Below, piece by piece: positions 1 to 8,742 of a DNA stretch of 64,000 nucleotides. Origin of the DNA: Methylobacterium sp. J-077. GTDB lineage: Bacteria; Pseudomonadota; Alphaproteobacteria; Rhizobiales; Beijerinckiaceae. A program made the position numbers and the translations under genes. The DNA is taken from NCBI RefSeq assembly GCF_022829365.1, contig NZ_JAKSYJ010000112.1, positions 42,461-106,460 on the forward strand, written 5' to 3'. The notes below the pieces were generated by a model. It was not told the DNA's origin. It did not search any database and saw nothing but the letters and a program-made list of their open reading frames with translations. The first letter of the stretch is position 1. Each line of letters begins with the position of its first letter.

Positions 1-719
1 TCGACGCCGGTGATGAATGCGGCCTCGTCGGAGGCCAGGAACAGGGCCGCGGCGGCGATGTCCTCGGCCCGCGACATCCGTCCGAGGGGGATCGTCGCGA
101 TGAACTTGTCCCGGTTCTCCGGGGTGTCGGGCACGCCCATGAAATGCTCGAGCAGCGCCGTGGCGCCTATCACCGGGCACAGGGCGTTCACCCGGATCTT
201 CCAGGGGGCGAGTTCCAGCGCCAGGGACTTCGAGGCGAGGCTCGCGGCGCCCTTGGAGGCGTTGTACCAGGTCAGCCCCGGGCGCGGCCGCAGCGCCGCC
301 GTCGAGCTGACGTTGAGGATCACGCCGCCGCCCTGGTTGCGCATCAGCGGGGCGATCGTGCGGACGTAGTGGAAGATCGATTTTACGTTCACCCGAAAGA
401 CCCGGTCGAACTCGTCCTCGGTCACCTCCAGCAGCGGCTTGTTGCGGTGGGTGGTGCCGGCATTGTTGACCAGGATGTGCGGGATTCCGAACCGCTCCCG
501 GGTCTCGGACACGCTGGCCTCGACATCGGCGGCCGATCCGACATCCGCGGCGATCGCGATGGCGTTCGCACCGATGCCGGATGCGACCCGCTCGGCCGCC
601 ACCCGGTCGATATCCACGCAGGCAACCCGCGCGCCCTCGGCGGCGAAGCGCTCGGCGATGCCCGCGCCGAACCCGCTCCCGGCGCCCGTCACGAGCGCGA
701 TTTTTCCGTTCAATCTCAT
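1..719 (-). CDS. Short-chain dehydrogenase/reductase (SDR), 3' end outside window
   Basis: NAD(P)-dependent oxidoreductase of the classical SDR family, cytosolic, substrate not determinable. The protein begins with the Rossmann nucleotide-binding motif GAGSGFG near residue 13, has the NNAG motif, a catalytic serine in NVSS and the YxxxK pair in WYNASKG, and runs to an AAFITG segment that normally lies about 10-15 residues before the C-terminus, so only the tail is missing. The start is set by a strong AGGAGG about 7 bases upstream of the ATG. It follows the class III CoA-transferase gene with a 33-base gap on the same strand, so the two are probably co-transcribed. That pairing suggests oxidation of a hydroxyacyl or hydroxy acid intermediate, but this is inference. 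Confidence 0.9.
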   Translation of the reverse strand, partial: MRLNGKIALVTGAGSGFGAGIAERFAAEGARVACVDIDRVAAERVASGIGANAIAIAADVGSAADVEASVSETRERFGIPHILVNNAGTTHRNKPLLEVTEDEFDRVFRVNVKSIFHYVRTIAPLMRNQGGGVILNVSSTAALRPRPGLTWYNASKGAASLASKSLALELAPWKIRVNALCPVIGATALLEHFMGVPDTPENRDKFIATIPLGRMSRAEDIAAAALFLASDEAAFITGV

Positions 720-752
720 CGTTTCCTCCTGTTGTTTTTTTAATTGCGTGCC

Positions 753-1889
753 TCAACCTCGGGCGGAGAATTCCCGCCGGATCTTTGCGCTGTGCTCGCC
801 GATATCCGGCACCCGGCCGAGCGCCCGGACTTCGCCGTCGATCAGCACCGGCGGCGCGACGATGCGGGCCGTTCCCGCCGAGGTCTCGACCTCGGCGCGG
901 ACCAGGGCCGGATGGGTGGCGAGGTCGGCCAGGGTGTTGACGAAGCCGTAGGCGGTGCCGGCGGCCTTGAGGCGGGCGGCGGCTTCGTCGCGGCTCAGCC
1001 GCACCAGGGCGGCGCCGACGCGCAGGTCCACGGCTGCCCTGTTCGCGACCCGGGCGTTGTTTGAGGAAAAGCCCTCAGTGCGGGCGAGATCCGGCTCGCC
1101 GAGCACGCGGTCGCAGAAGCTTGCCCATTCGCGCTCGTTCTGGATCGAGATCAGCACCAGGCTGTCGTCGGCGGTCTTGTAGGCGCCGTAGGGCGAGATC
1201 GAGGGATGGGCCAGCCCGACCCGCTGCGGCTCCCGGCCTGTGCCCTCGAAATAGAGCAGCGGCACGTTCATCCAGTCGGCCGCGCCACTGAACAGGCTGA
1301 CCTCCAGGGCGCAGCCCTCGCCGGAGATGGAGCGGGCGATCAGCGCCTCCAGCACCGCCGCATGGGCGTCCATCCCGCAGGCGATGTCGCAGACCGAGAC
1401 GCCGACCCGGCCCGGACCGGCCGGATGGCCGGTGATCCCGGCCATGCCGCTCTCGGCCTGCACCAGAAGGTCGTAGGCCTTCATGTCGCTGTAGGCGTGG
1501 CCTGACCCGTATCCGGTAATGTCGACCGTGATCAGCCGCGGATGGCGCGCCCGCAACTCTGCTGAGCCGAAGCCCGCCCGGGCGGCGGCTCCGGGGGCGA
1601 GGTTCTGCACGAACACGTCGGTGTCTTCGAGGATGGCGTGCAGCAGCCGGGCGTCGTCCGGATCCTTGATGTCGGCGACCAGGCTCTCCTTGCCGCGGTT
1701 GAGCCAGACGAAGTAGCTCGCCAGCCCGTTGACGGCGGAATCGTAGCCCCGGGCGAAATCCCCCTCCGGGCGCTCGATCTTGATCACCCGGGCGCCGGCA
1801 TCGGCGAGCCGCGAGGTGCAGTAGGGCGCGGCGACGGCCTGCTCCAGGGCGAGGATGGTCAGCCCGCGCAACGGCCGGTTCACGCTCAT
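753..1889 (-). CDS. Class III CoA-transferase (CaiB/BaiF family)
   Basis: Transfers CoA between an acyl-CoA donor and a carboxylic acid through an aspartyl-CoA thioester; cytosolic. The 378-residue length fits a single-polypeptide family III transferase. The N-terminal Rossmann part has the family hallmark of ADAGARVIKIERPEGD, and the likely nucleophile is Asp168 in CDIACGMDAH, at the position corresponding to Asp169 of formyl-CoA transferase. It is followed by a short-chain dehydrogenase on the same strand. Substrate cannot be named: this family includes formyl-, succinyl-, carnitine- and mesaconate-type enzymes. The RND pump gene lies upstream on the same strand, about 115 bases away across a hairpin-rich gap, and is probably a separate unit. 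Confidence 0.92.
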   Translation of the reverse strand: MSVNRPLRGLTILALEQAVAAPYCTSRLADAGARVIKIERPEGDFARGYDSAVNGLASYFVWLNRGKESLVADIKDPDDARLLHAILEDTDVFVQNLAPGAAARAGFGSAELRARHPRLITVDITGYGSGHAYSDMKAYDLLVQAESGMAGITGHPAGPGRVGVSVCDIACGMDAHAAVLEALIARSISGEGCALEVSLFSGAADWMNVPLLYFEGTGREPQRVGLAHPSISPYGAYKTADDSLVLISIQNEREWASFCDRVLGEPDLARTEGFSSNNARVANRAAVDLRVGAALVRLSRDEAAARLKAAGTAYGFVNTLADLATHPALVRAEVETSAGTARIVAPPVLIDGEVRALGRVPDIGEHSAKIRREFSARG

Positions 1890-1893
1890 TCAC

Positions 1894-1939
1894 CGCTCCC
1901 CGCATCCGGAGCGCCCCGCTTCGCGAGGCCGGAGCGGGG
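1894..1939. repeat. Two adjacent GC-rich hairpins between CoA-transferase and RND pump genes
   Basis: Two back-to-back inverted repeats: CGCTCC (1894-1899) with GGAGCG (1908-1913), then CCCCGCT (1914-1920) with AGCGGGG (1933-1939). They lie in the gap after the RND permease stop and just before the CoA-transferase start. They could end transcription from the pump operon or be a palindromic intergenic repeat; no T-tract is seen. Confidence 0.45.
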
Positions 1940-2004
1940 TGAACTGGGTCGGTCGCGCGCCCTGCCAAGCGGGGACGGCTGACATCCGGCGCGAAGCCGC
2001 GGCT

Positions 2005-5000
2005 CTACTCCGCGGCGCGCAGCGCCTGCTGCTCGCGGGCGGCCTCGCGGTCCTCGGCCAACCGCGCGTCGACCGCTTCGGGCTTGTCCCGGAAGGAGAA
2101 CCGATGCGCCAGCCGGTCGAGATAGACGTAGATCACCGGCGTCGTGAACAGCGTCAGGATCTGGCTGACGGCGAGGCCGCCGACCATGGCGTAGCCGAGC
2201 GGCTGCCGGATCTCCGAACCGGTGCCGGTGGCGAGCATCAGCGGGATGCCGCCGAGCAACGCCGCCATGGTGGTCATCAGGATCGGGCGGAACCGCAGCA
2301 GGGCCGCCTTGCGGATCGCTTCCTCCGGGCTCAGCCCCTCCTCGCGCTCGGCCACGATGGCGAAGTCGATCAGCATGATGCCGTTCTTCTTCACGATGCC
2401 AATCAGGAGGATGATGCCGATCAGTGCGATCAGGCTGAAATCGTAGCCCGCCCACATCAGCACGGCCAACGCACCGACGCCAGCCGAAGGCAGGGTCGAG
2501 AGGATCGTGATCGGGTGGATGAAGCTCTCGTAGAGGATGCCGAGGATCAGGTAGACCACGAACAGGGCCGCCAGGATCAGCAGCGGCACCGTCGACAGCG
2601 ATTGCTGGAACGCCTGCGCGGTGCCCTGGAAGCCGGTGACCACGGTCGGCGGAACCGCAAGGTCCTTCATCGCCCGGCCGATCGCCTCGGTGGCCTGGCC
2701 CAACGCGACATCGGGGGCGAGGTTGAAGCTGATCGTCACCGCCGGGAACTGGCCCTGGTGGTTGACCGCGAGCGCCGCCACCGGGTCCGTGGTCCAGCGG
2801 GCGAAGGCCGCGAGCGGCACCTGCCCGCCGCCGATCGGCGCCTTGATGTAGATCTTGTCCAGGCTCTCAACGCTGCCCTGCAGTGCCGGGAGCACCTCCA
2901 GGATCACGTGGTAGCTGTTGAGCTGGGTGAAGTACTGGGCGATCTGCCGCTGGCCGAAGGCGTCGTAGAGGGTGTCGTCGATCAGCTGGGGCGTGATCCC
3001 GTAGCGCGAGGCGGCGTCGCGGTCGATCGCCAGCGTCAGGGTGGTGCCGCGGTTCTGCTGGTCGGTGGCGACGTCGCGCAGCTCCGGCAGGGTCTTCATC
3101 TTGTCGAGGATGCGCGGCGCCCAGGTGTTGAGCTCGGCCAGATCCGGGTCCTGGAGCGTGTATTCGAACTGCGTCCGGGAGGTCCGCCCGCCGGTGCGCA
3201 CGTCCTGGGTGGCCTGGATGTAGGTGCGGATCCCCTCGACTCGCTCCAGCTTCGGCCGCAGGCGTCCGATGATCTGGAACGCGTCAGCCGCGCGCTCCTC
3301 GCGGGGCTTGAGCGTGATGTACATCCGGCCCGAATTCAGCGCCTGGCCGTTGCCGCCCAGCGACATGCCCACCGTCGCCACGTCCGGATCGGCCTGCACG
3401 ATGGCGCCGACCTTCTCCTGCAGGGTCTTCATCGCCGAGAAGGACACGTCCTGGCCCGCCTCGGTGACGCCGATCATGAAGCCGGTATCCTGCTGCGGGA
3501 AGAACCCCTTCGGAATGACGATGAACAGGTGGATCGTCAGCGCCAGGGTCGCGAAGAAGGTCAGCAGCGTGATGAACCGGAAGCGCAGCGCCAGATCCAG
3601 GCCCTTGGCGTAGGACGACACCAGCGCGTCGAACACCGCCTCGCTCGCCCGGTAGAGGCGTCCGTGGTGGCCGGTGCCGTGCGGCTTGAGGAGGCGTGCC
3701 GCCATCATCGGCGTCAGCGTCAGCGAGACGAAGGCCGAAACCGCGATCGTCATCGACAGGACGACGGCGAATTCCCGGAACAGGCGGCCGATGATGCCGC
3801 CCATCAGCAGCAGCGGGATCAGCACGGCGATCAGCGAGACCGAGATGGAGACGATGGTGAAGCCGATCTCGCCTGCGCCCTTGAACGCGGCCTCCATGGG
3901 CCGCATCCCCTCCTCGACGTAGCGGCTGATGTTCTCCAGCACGACGATGGCGTCGTCGACCACGAAGCCCACCGAGATGGTGAGCGCCATCAGCGACAGG
4001 TTGTCGAGGGTATAGCCGGCCAGCCACATCAGCGCGCAGGCGCCGAGCAGGGCGAGCGGCACGGTCACGCTCGGGATCACCGTCGCCCAGAAGCTGCGCA
4101 GGAACACGAAGATCACTGCGACCACCAGCACGATGGTGATCAGCAGGGTGAACTGCACGTCCTCCACGGAGGCGCGGATGGTCTGCGTGCGGTCGCTGAG
4201 GATGCCGATCTTGATGCCGGCCGGGAGGGTCGCGGTCAGCTGCGGCAGCTGTGCCTTGATGCTGTCCACCGTGTCGATGACGTTGGCGCCGGGCTGCTTG
4301 AACACAACCAGGAACACGCCGCGCTGGCCGTTGGTCCAGCCGGCCTGCTTGGTGTCCTCCGGGCCGGCGACCGCGGTGCCGATGTCGCGCACCCGCAGGG
4401 GCGCGCCGTCGCGATAGGCGACGATGACGTCGTTCCAGTTCTGTGCCGTGGTGAGCTGGTCGTTGGCGAAGATCGTGTAGCTGTGGCTCGCGCCGTCGAT
4501 GCTGCCCTTCGGGTTGTTTACCGTGGTTACCGACAGCGGCGTGCGGACGTCCTCCAGCGACAGGCCCTTGGCCACGAGCTTGGCGGGATCGACCTGGATC
4601 CGCACCGCGGGCTTCTGCTGGCCGCCGATGAACACCTGCGCGACGCCCGAGATCTGGCTGATCCGCTGGGCGAGCTGCACGTCCACTGCGTCGTCCACCT
4701 CGATCAGCGGCATGCTGTCGGAGGTGGCCGAGAGCAGGAGGATCGGGGAATCGGCCGGGTTGACCTTCCGGTAGGTCGGCGGGGTCGGCAGGTTCTTCGG
4801 AAGCTGGCCGCTCGCCGCGTTGATCGCCGCCTGGATGTCGCTGGCCGCACCGTCGATGTTGCGGTTAAGGTCGAACTGGACCGTGACCGTCGAGATCCCC
4901 AGCGAGCTGGTCGAGGTCATCTGGGCGACGCCCGGGATCTGCGAGAATTGCCGTTCCAGGGGCTGCGCCACCGAGGACGCCATGGTCTCCGGGCTGGCGC

Positions 5001-5163
5001 CGGGCAATTGCGCGGTGACCTGGATTGTCGGGAAATCCACCTGCGGCAGCGGCGCAACGCCCAGCAGCGGATAGGTCACCATCCCGAGGAACAGGATGCC
5101 GACCATGATCAGCGTGGTCGCCACCGGGAAGCGGATGAAGGGTGCCGAGATCCCAGCCTTCAT
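2005..5163 (-). CDS. RND multidrug efflux permease (HAE1 family, MdtB/MdtC-like)
   Basis: Inner-membrane proton-driven pump that exports hydrophobic compounds through a tripartite channel. At 1052 residues it has the full double-repeat architecture: an N-terminal membrane helix (residues about 10-30), porter domain, helices with the proton-relay acidic pair in GFVVDDAIVVLEN near residue 400, a second porter domain beginning after FPQQDTGFMIG, and the conserved lysine in GIVKKNGIMLIDFA near residue 930. N-terminal segments such as PLPQVDFPTIQV and QFSQIPGVAQMTS are typical of the MdtB/MdtC branch. The adaptor gene lies 61 bases upstream on the same strand and must supply its partner. No TolC-type outer-membrane gene is nearby. 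Confidence 0.96.
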   Translation of the reverse strand: MKAGISAPFIRFPVATTLIMVGILFLGMVTYPLLGVAPLPQVDFPTIQVTAQLPGASPETMASSVAQPLERQFSQIPGVAQMTSTSSLGISTVTVQFDLNRNIDGAASDIQAAINAASGQLPKNLPTPPTYRKVNPADSPILLLSATSDSMPLIEVDDAVDVQLAQRISQISGVAQVFIGGQQKPAVRIQVDPAKLVAKGLSLEDVRTPLSVTTVNNPKGSIDGASHSYTIFANDQLTTAQNWNDVIVAYRDGAPLRVRDIGTAVAGPEDTKQAGWTNGQRGVFLVVFKQPGANVIDTVDSIKAQLPQLTATLPAGIKIGILSDRTQTIRASVEDVQFTLLITIVLVVAVIFVFLRSFWATVIPSVTVPLALLGACALMWLAGYTLDNLSLMALTISVGFVVDDAIVVLENISRYVEEGMRPMEAAFKGAGEIGFTIVSISVSLIAVLIPLLLMGGIIGRLFREFAVVLSMTIAVSAFVSLTLTPMMAARLLKPHGTGHHGRLYRASEAVFDALVSSYAKGLDLALRFRFITLLTFFATLALTIHLFIVIPKGFFPQQDTGFMIGVTEAGQDVSFSAMKTLQEKVGAIVQADPDVATVGMSLGGNGQALNSGRMYITLKPREERAADAFQIIGRLRPKLERVEGIRTYIQATQDVRTGGRTSRTQFEYTLQDPDLAELNTWAPRILDKMKTLPELRDVATDQQNRGTTLTLAIDRDAASRYGITPQLIDDTLYDAFGQRQIAQYFTQLNSYHVILEVLPALQGSVESLDKIYIKAPIGGGQVPLAAFARWTTDPVAALAVNHQGQFPAVTISFNLAPDVALGQATEAIGRAMKDLAVPPTVVTGFQGTAQAFQQSLSTVPLLILAALFVVYLILGILYESFIHPITILSTLPSAGVGALAVLMWAGYDFSLIALIGIILLIGIVKKNGIMLIDFAIVAEREEGLSPEEAIRKAALLRFRPILMTTMAALLGGIPLMLATGTGSEIRQPLGYAMVGGLAVSQILTLFTTPVIYVYLDRLAHRFSFRDKPEAVDARLAEDREAAREQQALRAAE

Positions 5164-5224
5164 GGCAGATCCTCTCGCAGCCCCTCGCGCGGCAACGCCG
5201 CCGCCCTGTCGATACGCAGCCCCA

Positions 5225-6508
5225 TCACGGATCGGCCTTTGCCGACCGGCTGGACGCCGTCGTCTCGGCCTGCGCCGTGTGGGCCGCGTGCGGATCGGCC
5301 ACGAGGCTGCCGTCCTGAACCTTGTACTGCCCGGCGGTGATCACCCGCTCGCCGGGCTTGAGATCGCCGGCCAGCACCTGCGTCCGGCCGGAATCGGAAC
5401 GCCCGGCCTTCAGCACCCGCTGGTGCGCGTGCCCGGATTCGTCGATCACGAAGGCGAACAGGCCGTCGGGCCCGTGCTGGACGGCGTCGTCCGGCACCGT
5501 CGTGGCGGCCGCGACCGTGCCGACCCGCATCTTGGTCGAGACCGACAGACCCGGCCACAGGGCGTGGTTCTGGTTCTGATAGACCGCCTTCAGGCGGATC
5601 GTGCCGGTCGCCGTGTCGACCTGGTTGTTGAACAGGGCGAGCTTGCCGTCCGCCAGCTTGGTCAGCCCGTCCGAGCTCCAGGCCTCCACCGGCACCTCGC
5701 CGGCGCGCAGGGCCGCGACGATCGCGGGCAATTGGTCCTCCGGCGCCGTGAACACCACGAAGATCGGCTCGACTTGGGTGATCGTGACGATCGCCGACTG
5801 GCCTGCGGCGTTGACGATGTTGCCGATATCGACCTGCCGGAAGCCGGTGACGCCGTTGATCGGCGCCCGGATCGTGGCGTAGCTGAGCTGCGTGGTGGCG
5901 TTGTCGATGGACGCCTGGTCGGAGGCGACCTGCGCGGTCAGCTGGGCGACGATGGCGGACTGCGTCTCGGTCTGCTGGCGCGACGCGTAGGCGCCGAGCC
6001 CGGTGTAACGGACCAGATCCGCCTTGGCGTTGTTGAGGTTGGCGGTGTCCTGCTCCTTCTTGGCCTTCGACTGGTCCAGGGCGGCCTGGTAGGGGCGCGG
6101 GTCGACCTGGACCAGGATATCGCCCGTGCGGACGGTCTGGCCCTCGCGGAAGGCGATCTGGCGGATCTCGCCATCGACGCGGGTCCGCACCTGGACGGTG
6201 TTGTAGGCCTGGACCGTGCCGAGCCCGTTCAGCACCAGCGCGAACGGCCCCTGCTCGACCATCCCGAGGGTCACCGGCACGGGCACCGGCGTGGCCGCCT
6301 TCGCCTTCGCCACCGGCCGCTGAGTCGTGCGCACGTAGCCGTAGGCCCCGCCGCCCAGGAGAGCGAGGGCCACGATCGTCGTCACCAAACCGCGGGACCG
6401 CCGCGGCTTCCGCTCACCCTTCATCGGCCGCGGTTCCCCCTCGCCGTAGAATGCGACAGCCTCGTCCGATCGAGTCGCGTCGCGATGGCTGTCATCGTGG
6501 CTCAGCAT
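5225..6508 (-). CDS. RND efflux periplasmic adaptor (MdtA-like membrane fusion protein)
   Basis: Periplasmic adaptor linking the RND pump to an outer-membrane channel. A cytoplasmic basic stretch precedes one membrane anchor (about residues 41-58, LVTTIVALALLGGGAYGY). Then come the barrel-sandwich half-motif VDGEIRQIAFREGQTV, an alpha-hairpin, the second half-motif ATIRAPINGVTGFRQVDIG and beta-barrel domains, as in MdtA. The start is uncertain: ATG 6508 gives the listed protein. The in-frame ATG at 6424 follows a GAGGGGGAA sequence and would place the membrane anchor at residue 13, which is also plausible. It heads the operon with the permease gene downstream. Upstream is a roughly 340-base stretch before the next gene on the opposite strand. 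Confidence 0.93.
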   Translation of the reverse strand: MLSHDDSHRDATRSDEAVAFYGEGEPRPMKGERKPRRSRGLVTTIVALALLGGGAYGYVRTTQRPVAKAKAATPVPVPVTLGMVEQGPFALVLNGLGTVQAYNTVQVRTRVDGEIRQIAFREGQTVRTGDILVQVDPRPYQAALDQSKAKKEQDTANLNNAKADLVRYTGLGAYASRQQTETQSAIVAQLTAQVASDQASIDNATTQLSYATIRAPINGVTGFRQVDIGNIVNAAGQSAIVTITQVEPIFVVFTAPEDQLPAIVAALRAGEVPVEAWSSDGLTKLADGKLALFNNQVDTATGTIRLKAVYQNQNHALWPGLSVSTKMRVGTVAAATTVPDDAVQHGPDGLFAFVIDESGHAHQRVLKAGRSDSGRTQVLAGDLKPGERVITAGQYKVQDGSLVADPHAAHTAQAETTASSRSAKADP

Positions 6509-6847
6509 GCCTGACTGGCCCTTGCGTGATCGGGCCGCCGAGCGCGCCGCGATCGTCCATCGTAACCGCGGCGCTCCGCAAAACGCCGCCGGAGAATATT
6601 GCATTCATTAGCATACAATCGACGCGGCAACATTAGGGCGCCCCGCCGATCGCCGCATCGGAATGCGGATGACGCGCGTGAAAAGCTCGGCGCGCGGCAC
6701 TGATTGCGCCCGTGGCAAAGGCGTCGCAAATGAGCCAGAAACCCGGTCCGGCGTCGCGCGTCGCTGTGATCGCTGCTGAGAGCACGGATGCGCGCACCGT
6801 CGGAAGCCGGCGTGTCCGGCGACGAAGTCAGGACACCGGGACGCCGC
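6509..6847. other. Intergenic region upstream of the RND operon, with imperfect AT-rich palindrome
   Basis: No convincing gene. The middle is the only AT-rich part and holds an imperfect inverted repeat, ATTGCAT (6598-6604) against ATACAAT (6613-6619), six of seven positions paired. It lies 90-110 bases upstream of the adaptor start and is a reasonable place for the pump promoter and a repressor site. No regulator gene is adjacent. Confidence 0.35.
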
Positions 6848-7069
6848 ATGGCCGAGACGTTGGAACTGGACGGCTTGAACGAGTTGCGCGCCGCCCTCAT
6901 CGAGGAGCGGCAGACCCTCGTCGCCTCGGTGCGCAAGCTGCGCAACACGCGCCGGCAGAAAGGCACCTTCGTGCTCGGCGACGGCGCAGCCGCGGGGCCG
7001 CGGCTGGTGGCGGTGCAACACCAGATCGACGTCGTCGAATCCATCATCGCCACGCTGACGAAAGACTGA
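6848..7069 (+). CDS. Small conserved-looking hypothetical protein
   Basis: A 73-residue acidic-to-basic soluble protein without signal peptide or membrane segment. It is mostly helical by composition (LDGLNELRAALIEERQTLVASV, then a basic patch VRKLRNTRRQ), so a short coiled coil is likely. The start at ATG 6848 is preferred over an upstream in-frame start at 6788 because the N-terminal extension has no coding character. Function unknown. It is divergent from the RND operon and not clearly linked to the urease genes downstream. Confidence 0.55.
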   Translation: MAETLELDGLNELRAALIEERQTLVASVRKLRNTRRQKGTFVLGDGAAAGPRLVAVQHQIDVVESIIATLTKD

Positions 7070-7413
7070 GGGCATCCCGGCGCGCCGTGCGGACGATGCG
7101 GGTCCGATTCGATCGGACAGGTGCCACGTCTCCGTGTCCGTTATGTTTCCAAGGTTTGCTCAGGCTGGTGGCCGGGCGAAGCCCCGCAGATCCCGGTCTA
7201 CGGCCCGGAGCGCGCCCCGACCGTTTCCCCCACCCCTCATGACGACCGGGCTGCTGCTTGCCGGCGTCGCATCGCGCGGCCGTCGACGGATCGACCATCC
7301 GGTCCGGCGTGACGATGCGGGACGGTTGTCCGGATCATGCCTGTATTTGAGGCTGGACCGCCGAAGCGCCGTGCTGATACCGAGCCGCAGCACAAGGCGC
7401 GGGATGCGACGAT
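7070..7413. other. Gap with no recognisable gene
   Basis: Open frames exist on both strands but they are arginine/serine/proline-rich and mutually overlapping, as expected of noncoding GC-rich DNA. I see no promoter, repeat or RNA that I can support. Confidence 0.4.
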
Positions 7414-7587
7414 ATGGACGCCTTCGATCAACGCGACACCGGAGCTGACACGGCAGTCGCGCCACAGGATAGTCCCGAGCCGGCGGCTCTCTGGGCGGCC
7501 ATCCGCGCGGACTTGCGGGCGCGCGACGAGCGCACGGCCCGCTTGCGCGCCATGCGCCTCATCGGCGGGGACGACGAGGCGGCCTGA
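7414..7587 (+). CDS. Very small hypothetical protein (57 residues)
   Basis: An ATG-started frame encoding MDAFDQRDTGADTAV..., a disordered acidic N-terminal half followed by an amphipathic helix ALWAAIRADLRARDERTARLRAMRLIGG. Third positions are almost all G or C in the helical half, as in real genes of this genome, and the product has a sensible composition. No good ribosome binding site is visible. Function unknown; it ends about 150 bases before ureAB. Confidence 0.4.
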   Translation: MDAFDQRDTGADTAVAPQDSPEPAALWAAIRADLRARDERTARLRAMRLIGGDDEAA

Positions 7588-7733
7588 CGATCCGCCCGGA
7601 ATCCGGACGCGCGGGTCTCACCGTAGCCTGACAGACGCGATGCCAGGGTGAAGCCGTCGGGCCGCCTCGCGGCACCCTTGACCCCGCACCGCGCATGATC
7701 CTTGCTCCCGTCGCCGCCACGACGAGGTATCCC

Positions 7734-8354
7734 GTGCTGCTGACGCCCCGCGAGAAGGACAAGCTGCTCATCGCCATGGCGGCGCAGGTCGCGCGCAACC
7801 GCCTGGGGCGCGGGGTCAAGCTCAACCATCCCGAGGCCGTGGCGCTGATCACCGACTTCGTGGTCGAGGGTGCCCGCGACGGGCGCAGCGTCGCCGAACT
7901 GATGCAGGCGGGGGCGAACGTGCTCACCGCCGACCAGGTGATGCCCGGCATCGCCGAGATGATCCACGACATCCAGGTCGAGGCGACCTTCCCGGACGGG
8001 ACCAAGCTCGTGACGGTGCATCACCCGATCCGGGGCGCGGTCTCGACCGACGTGCCCGGCACGGTCACCACCCTGCCCGGCGAGATCGTGTTCAACGCCG
8101 GGGCGGCACGCACCGTGATCGAGGTCGCCAATACCGGCGACCGACCGGTCCAAGTCGGTTCGCACTATCACTTCTACGAGGTCAATCCCGGCCTCGTCTT
8201 CGACCGCGAGAGGGCGCGCGGGCAGCGCCTCGACATCGCGCCCGGCACGGCGGTGCGCTTCGAGCCGGGCTCGACCCGGGAGGTCGTGCTGGTGCCGCTG
8301 TCGGGCGGGCGCACCGTGTACGGTTTTCGGGGTGGCGTGATGGGCAAACTGTGA
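7734..8354 (+). CDS. ureAB: Urease gamma/beta subunit fusion
   Basis: Structural urease subunit in which gamma (UreA, residues about 1-100) and beta (UreB, from about 115) are one 206-residue chain. With UreC it forms the nickel enzyme that hydrolyses urea to ammonia and carbamate in the cytosol. UreA shows [14 protein letters not shown] and [16 protein letters not shown]. UreB shows [28 protein letters not shown] and [17 protein letters not shown] 7734 is chosen because GAGGT lies 5 bases upstream and it gives the family N-terminus VLLTPREK. An in-frame ATG at 7695 would add 13 unconserved residues. Unusually, ureC does not follow directly: a toxin-antitoxin pair intervenes. Confidence 0.95.
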   Translation: MLLTPREKDKLLIAMAAQVARNRLGRGVKLNHPEAVALITDFVVEGARDGRSVAELMQAGANVLTADQVMPGIAEMIHDIQVEATFPDGTKLVTVHHPIRGAVSTDVPGTVTTLPGEIVFNAGAARTVIEVANTGDRPVQVGSHYHFYEVNPGLVFDRERARGQRLDIAPGTAVRFEPGSTREVVLVPLSGGRTVYGFRGGVMGKL

Positions 8355-8407
8355 GTCCGGCCGATGGCCGCACATGCGAACCAGCCGCGCTTGCGAGCCT
8401 TCCCGCA

Positions 8408-8441
8408 ATCTCCTTACTAACATCGCAAAAGGTAAGGAGAT
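8408..8441 (+). promoter_or_regulatory. Perfect 10-bp inverted repeat overlapping the vapB ribosome binding site
   Basis: ATCTCCTTAC (8408-8417) and GTAAGGAGAT (8432-8441) are perfect complements separated by 14 bases. The right arm contains the AAGGAG ribosome binding site of the antitoxin gene, whose ATG is at 8446. As DNA it fits an autoregulatory operator for a VapB-type antitoxin. As RNA the left arm would pair with and hide the ribosome binding site. Confidence 0.7.
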
Positions 8442-8445
8442 CCGC

Positions 8446-8742
8446 ATGAAGACGACGGAAGCCACGATCACGTCGAAAGGTCAGGTGACCGTGCCGGCGT
8501 CGCTTCGAAAAGCTCTCGGCGTGAAGGCGGGCGACAAGCTGGTCTTCACGCAAGATGCACACGGACGCTTTCTCGTCGCGGCACGCACGGAAGCGCTGGC
8601 CACGCTCCGCGGCATCGTCGGCCGTGACACCTGCGATCCGATCGCGCCGGTCGATGGCGTGCGACTCTCCGAATGGATCGAAGCGAGCCGCGCGGCCCGC
8701 TGGGATCGAACGCACGATGCCTCCGAGGACGACGAGGCGTGA
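8446..8742 (+). CDS. vapB: AbrB/MazE-fold antitoxin (VapB type)
   Basis: A 98-residue antitoxin. Residues 1-47 form a swapped-hairpin AbrB DNA-binding domain (TITSKGQVTVPASLRKALGVKAGDKLVF). The rest is the acidic, tryptophan-containing tail ([25 protein letters not shown]) that would wrap and inhibit the toxin. AAGGAG 6 bases upstream fixes the start. The stop overlaps the GTG of the PIN toxin gene, so translation is coupled. It most likely represses its own promoter through the inverted repeat immediately upstream. The module lies between ureAB and ureC. Confidence 0.9.
   Translation: MKTTEATITSKGQVTVPASLRKALGVKAGDKLVFTQDAHGRFLVAARTEALATLRGIVGRDTCDPIAPVDGVRLSEWIEASRAARWDRTHDASEDDEA

Noticed and set aside
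1855..5340. A 1161-codon open frame on the plus strand
   Set aside because: It is antisense to the RND permease and adaptor genes, and its product is a low-complexity Arg/Asp/His/Gly-rich sequence typical of antisense frames in GC-rich DNA.
7134..7465. Overlapping 60-104-residue frames on both strands
   Set aside because: Arg/Ser/Pro-rich products, mutually overlapping, no ribosome binding sites; noncoding GC-rich sequence is the simpler explanation.
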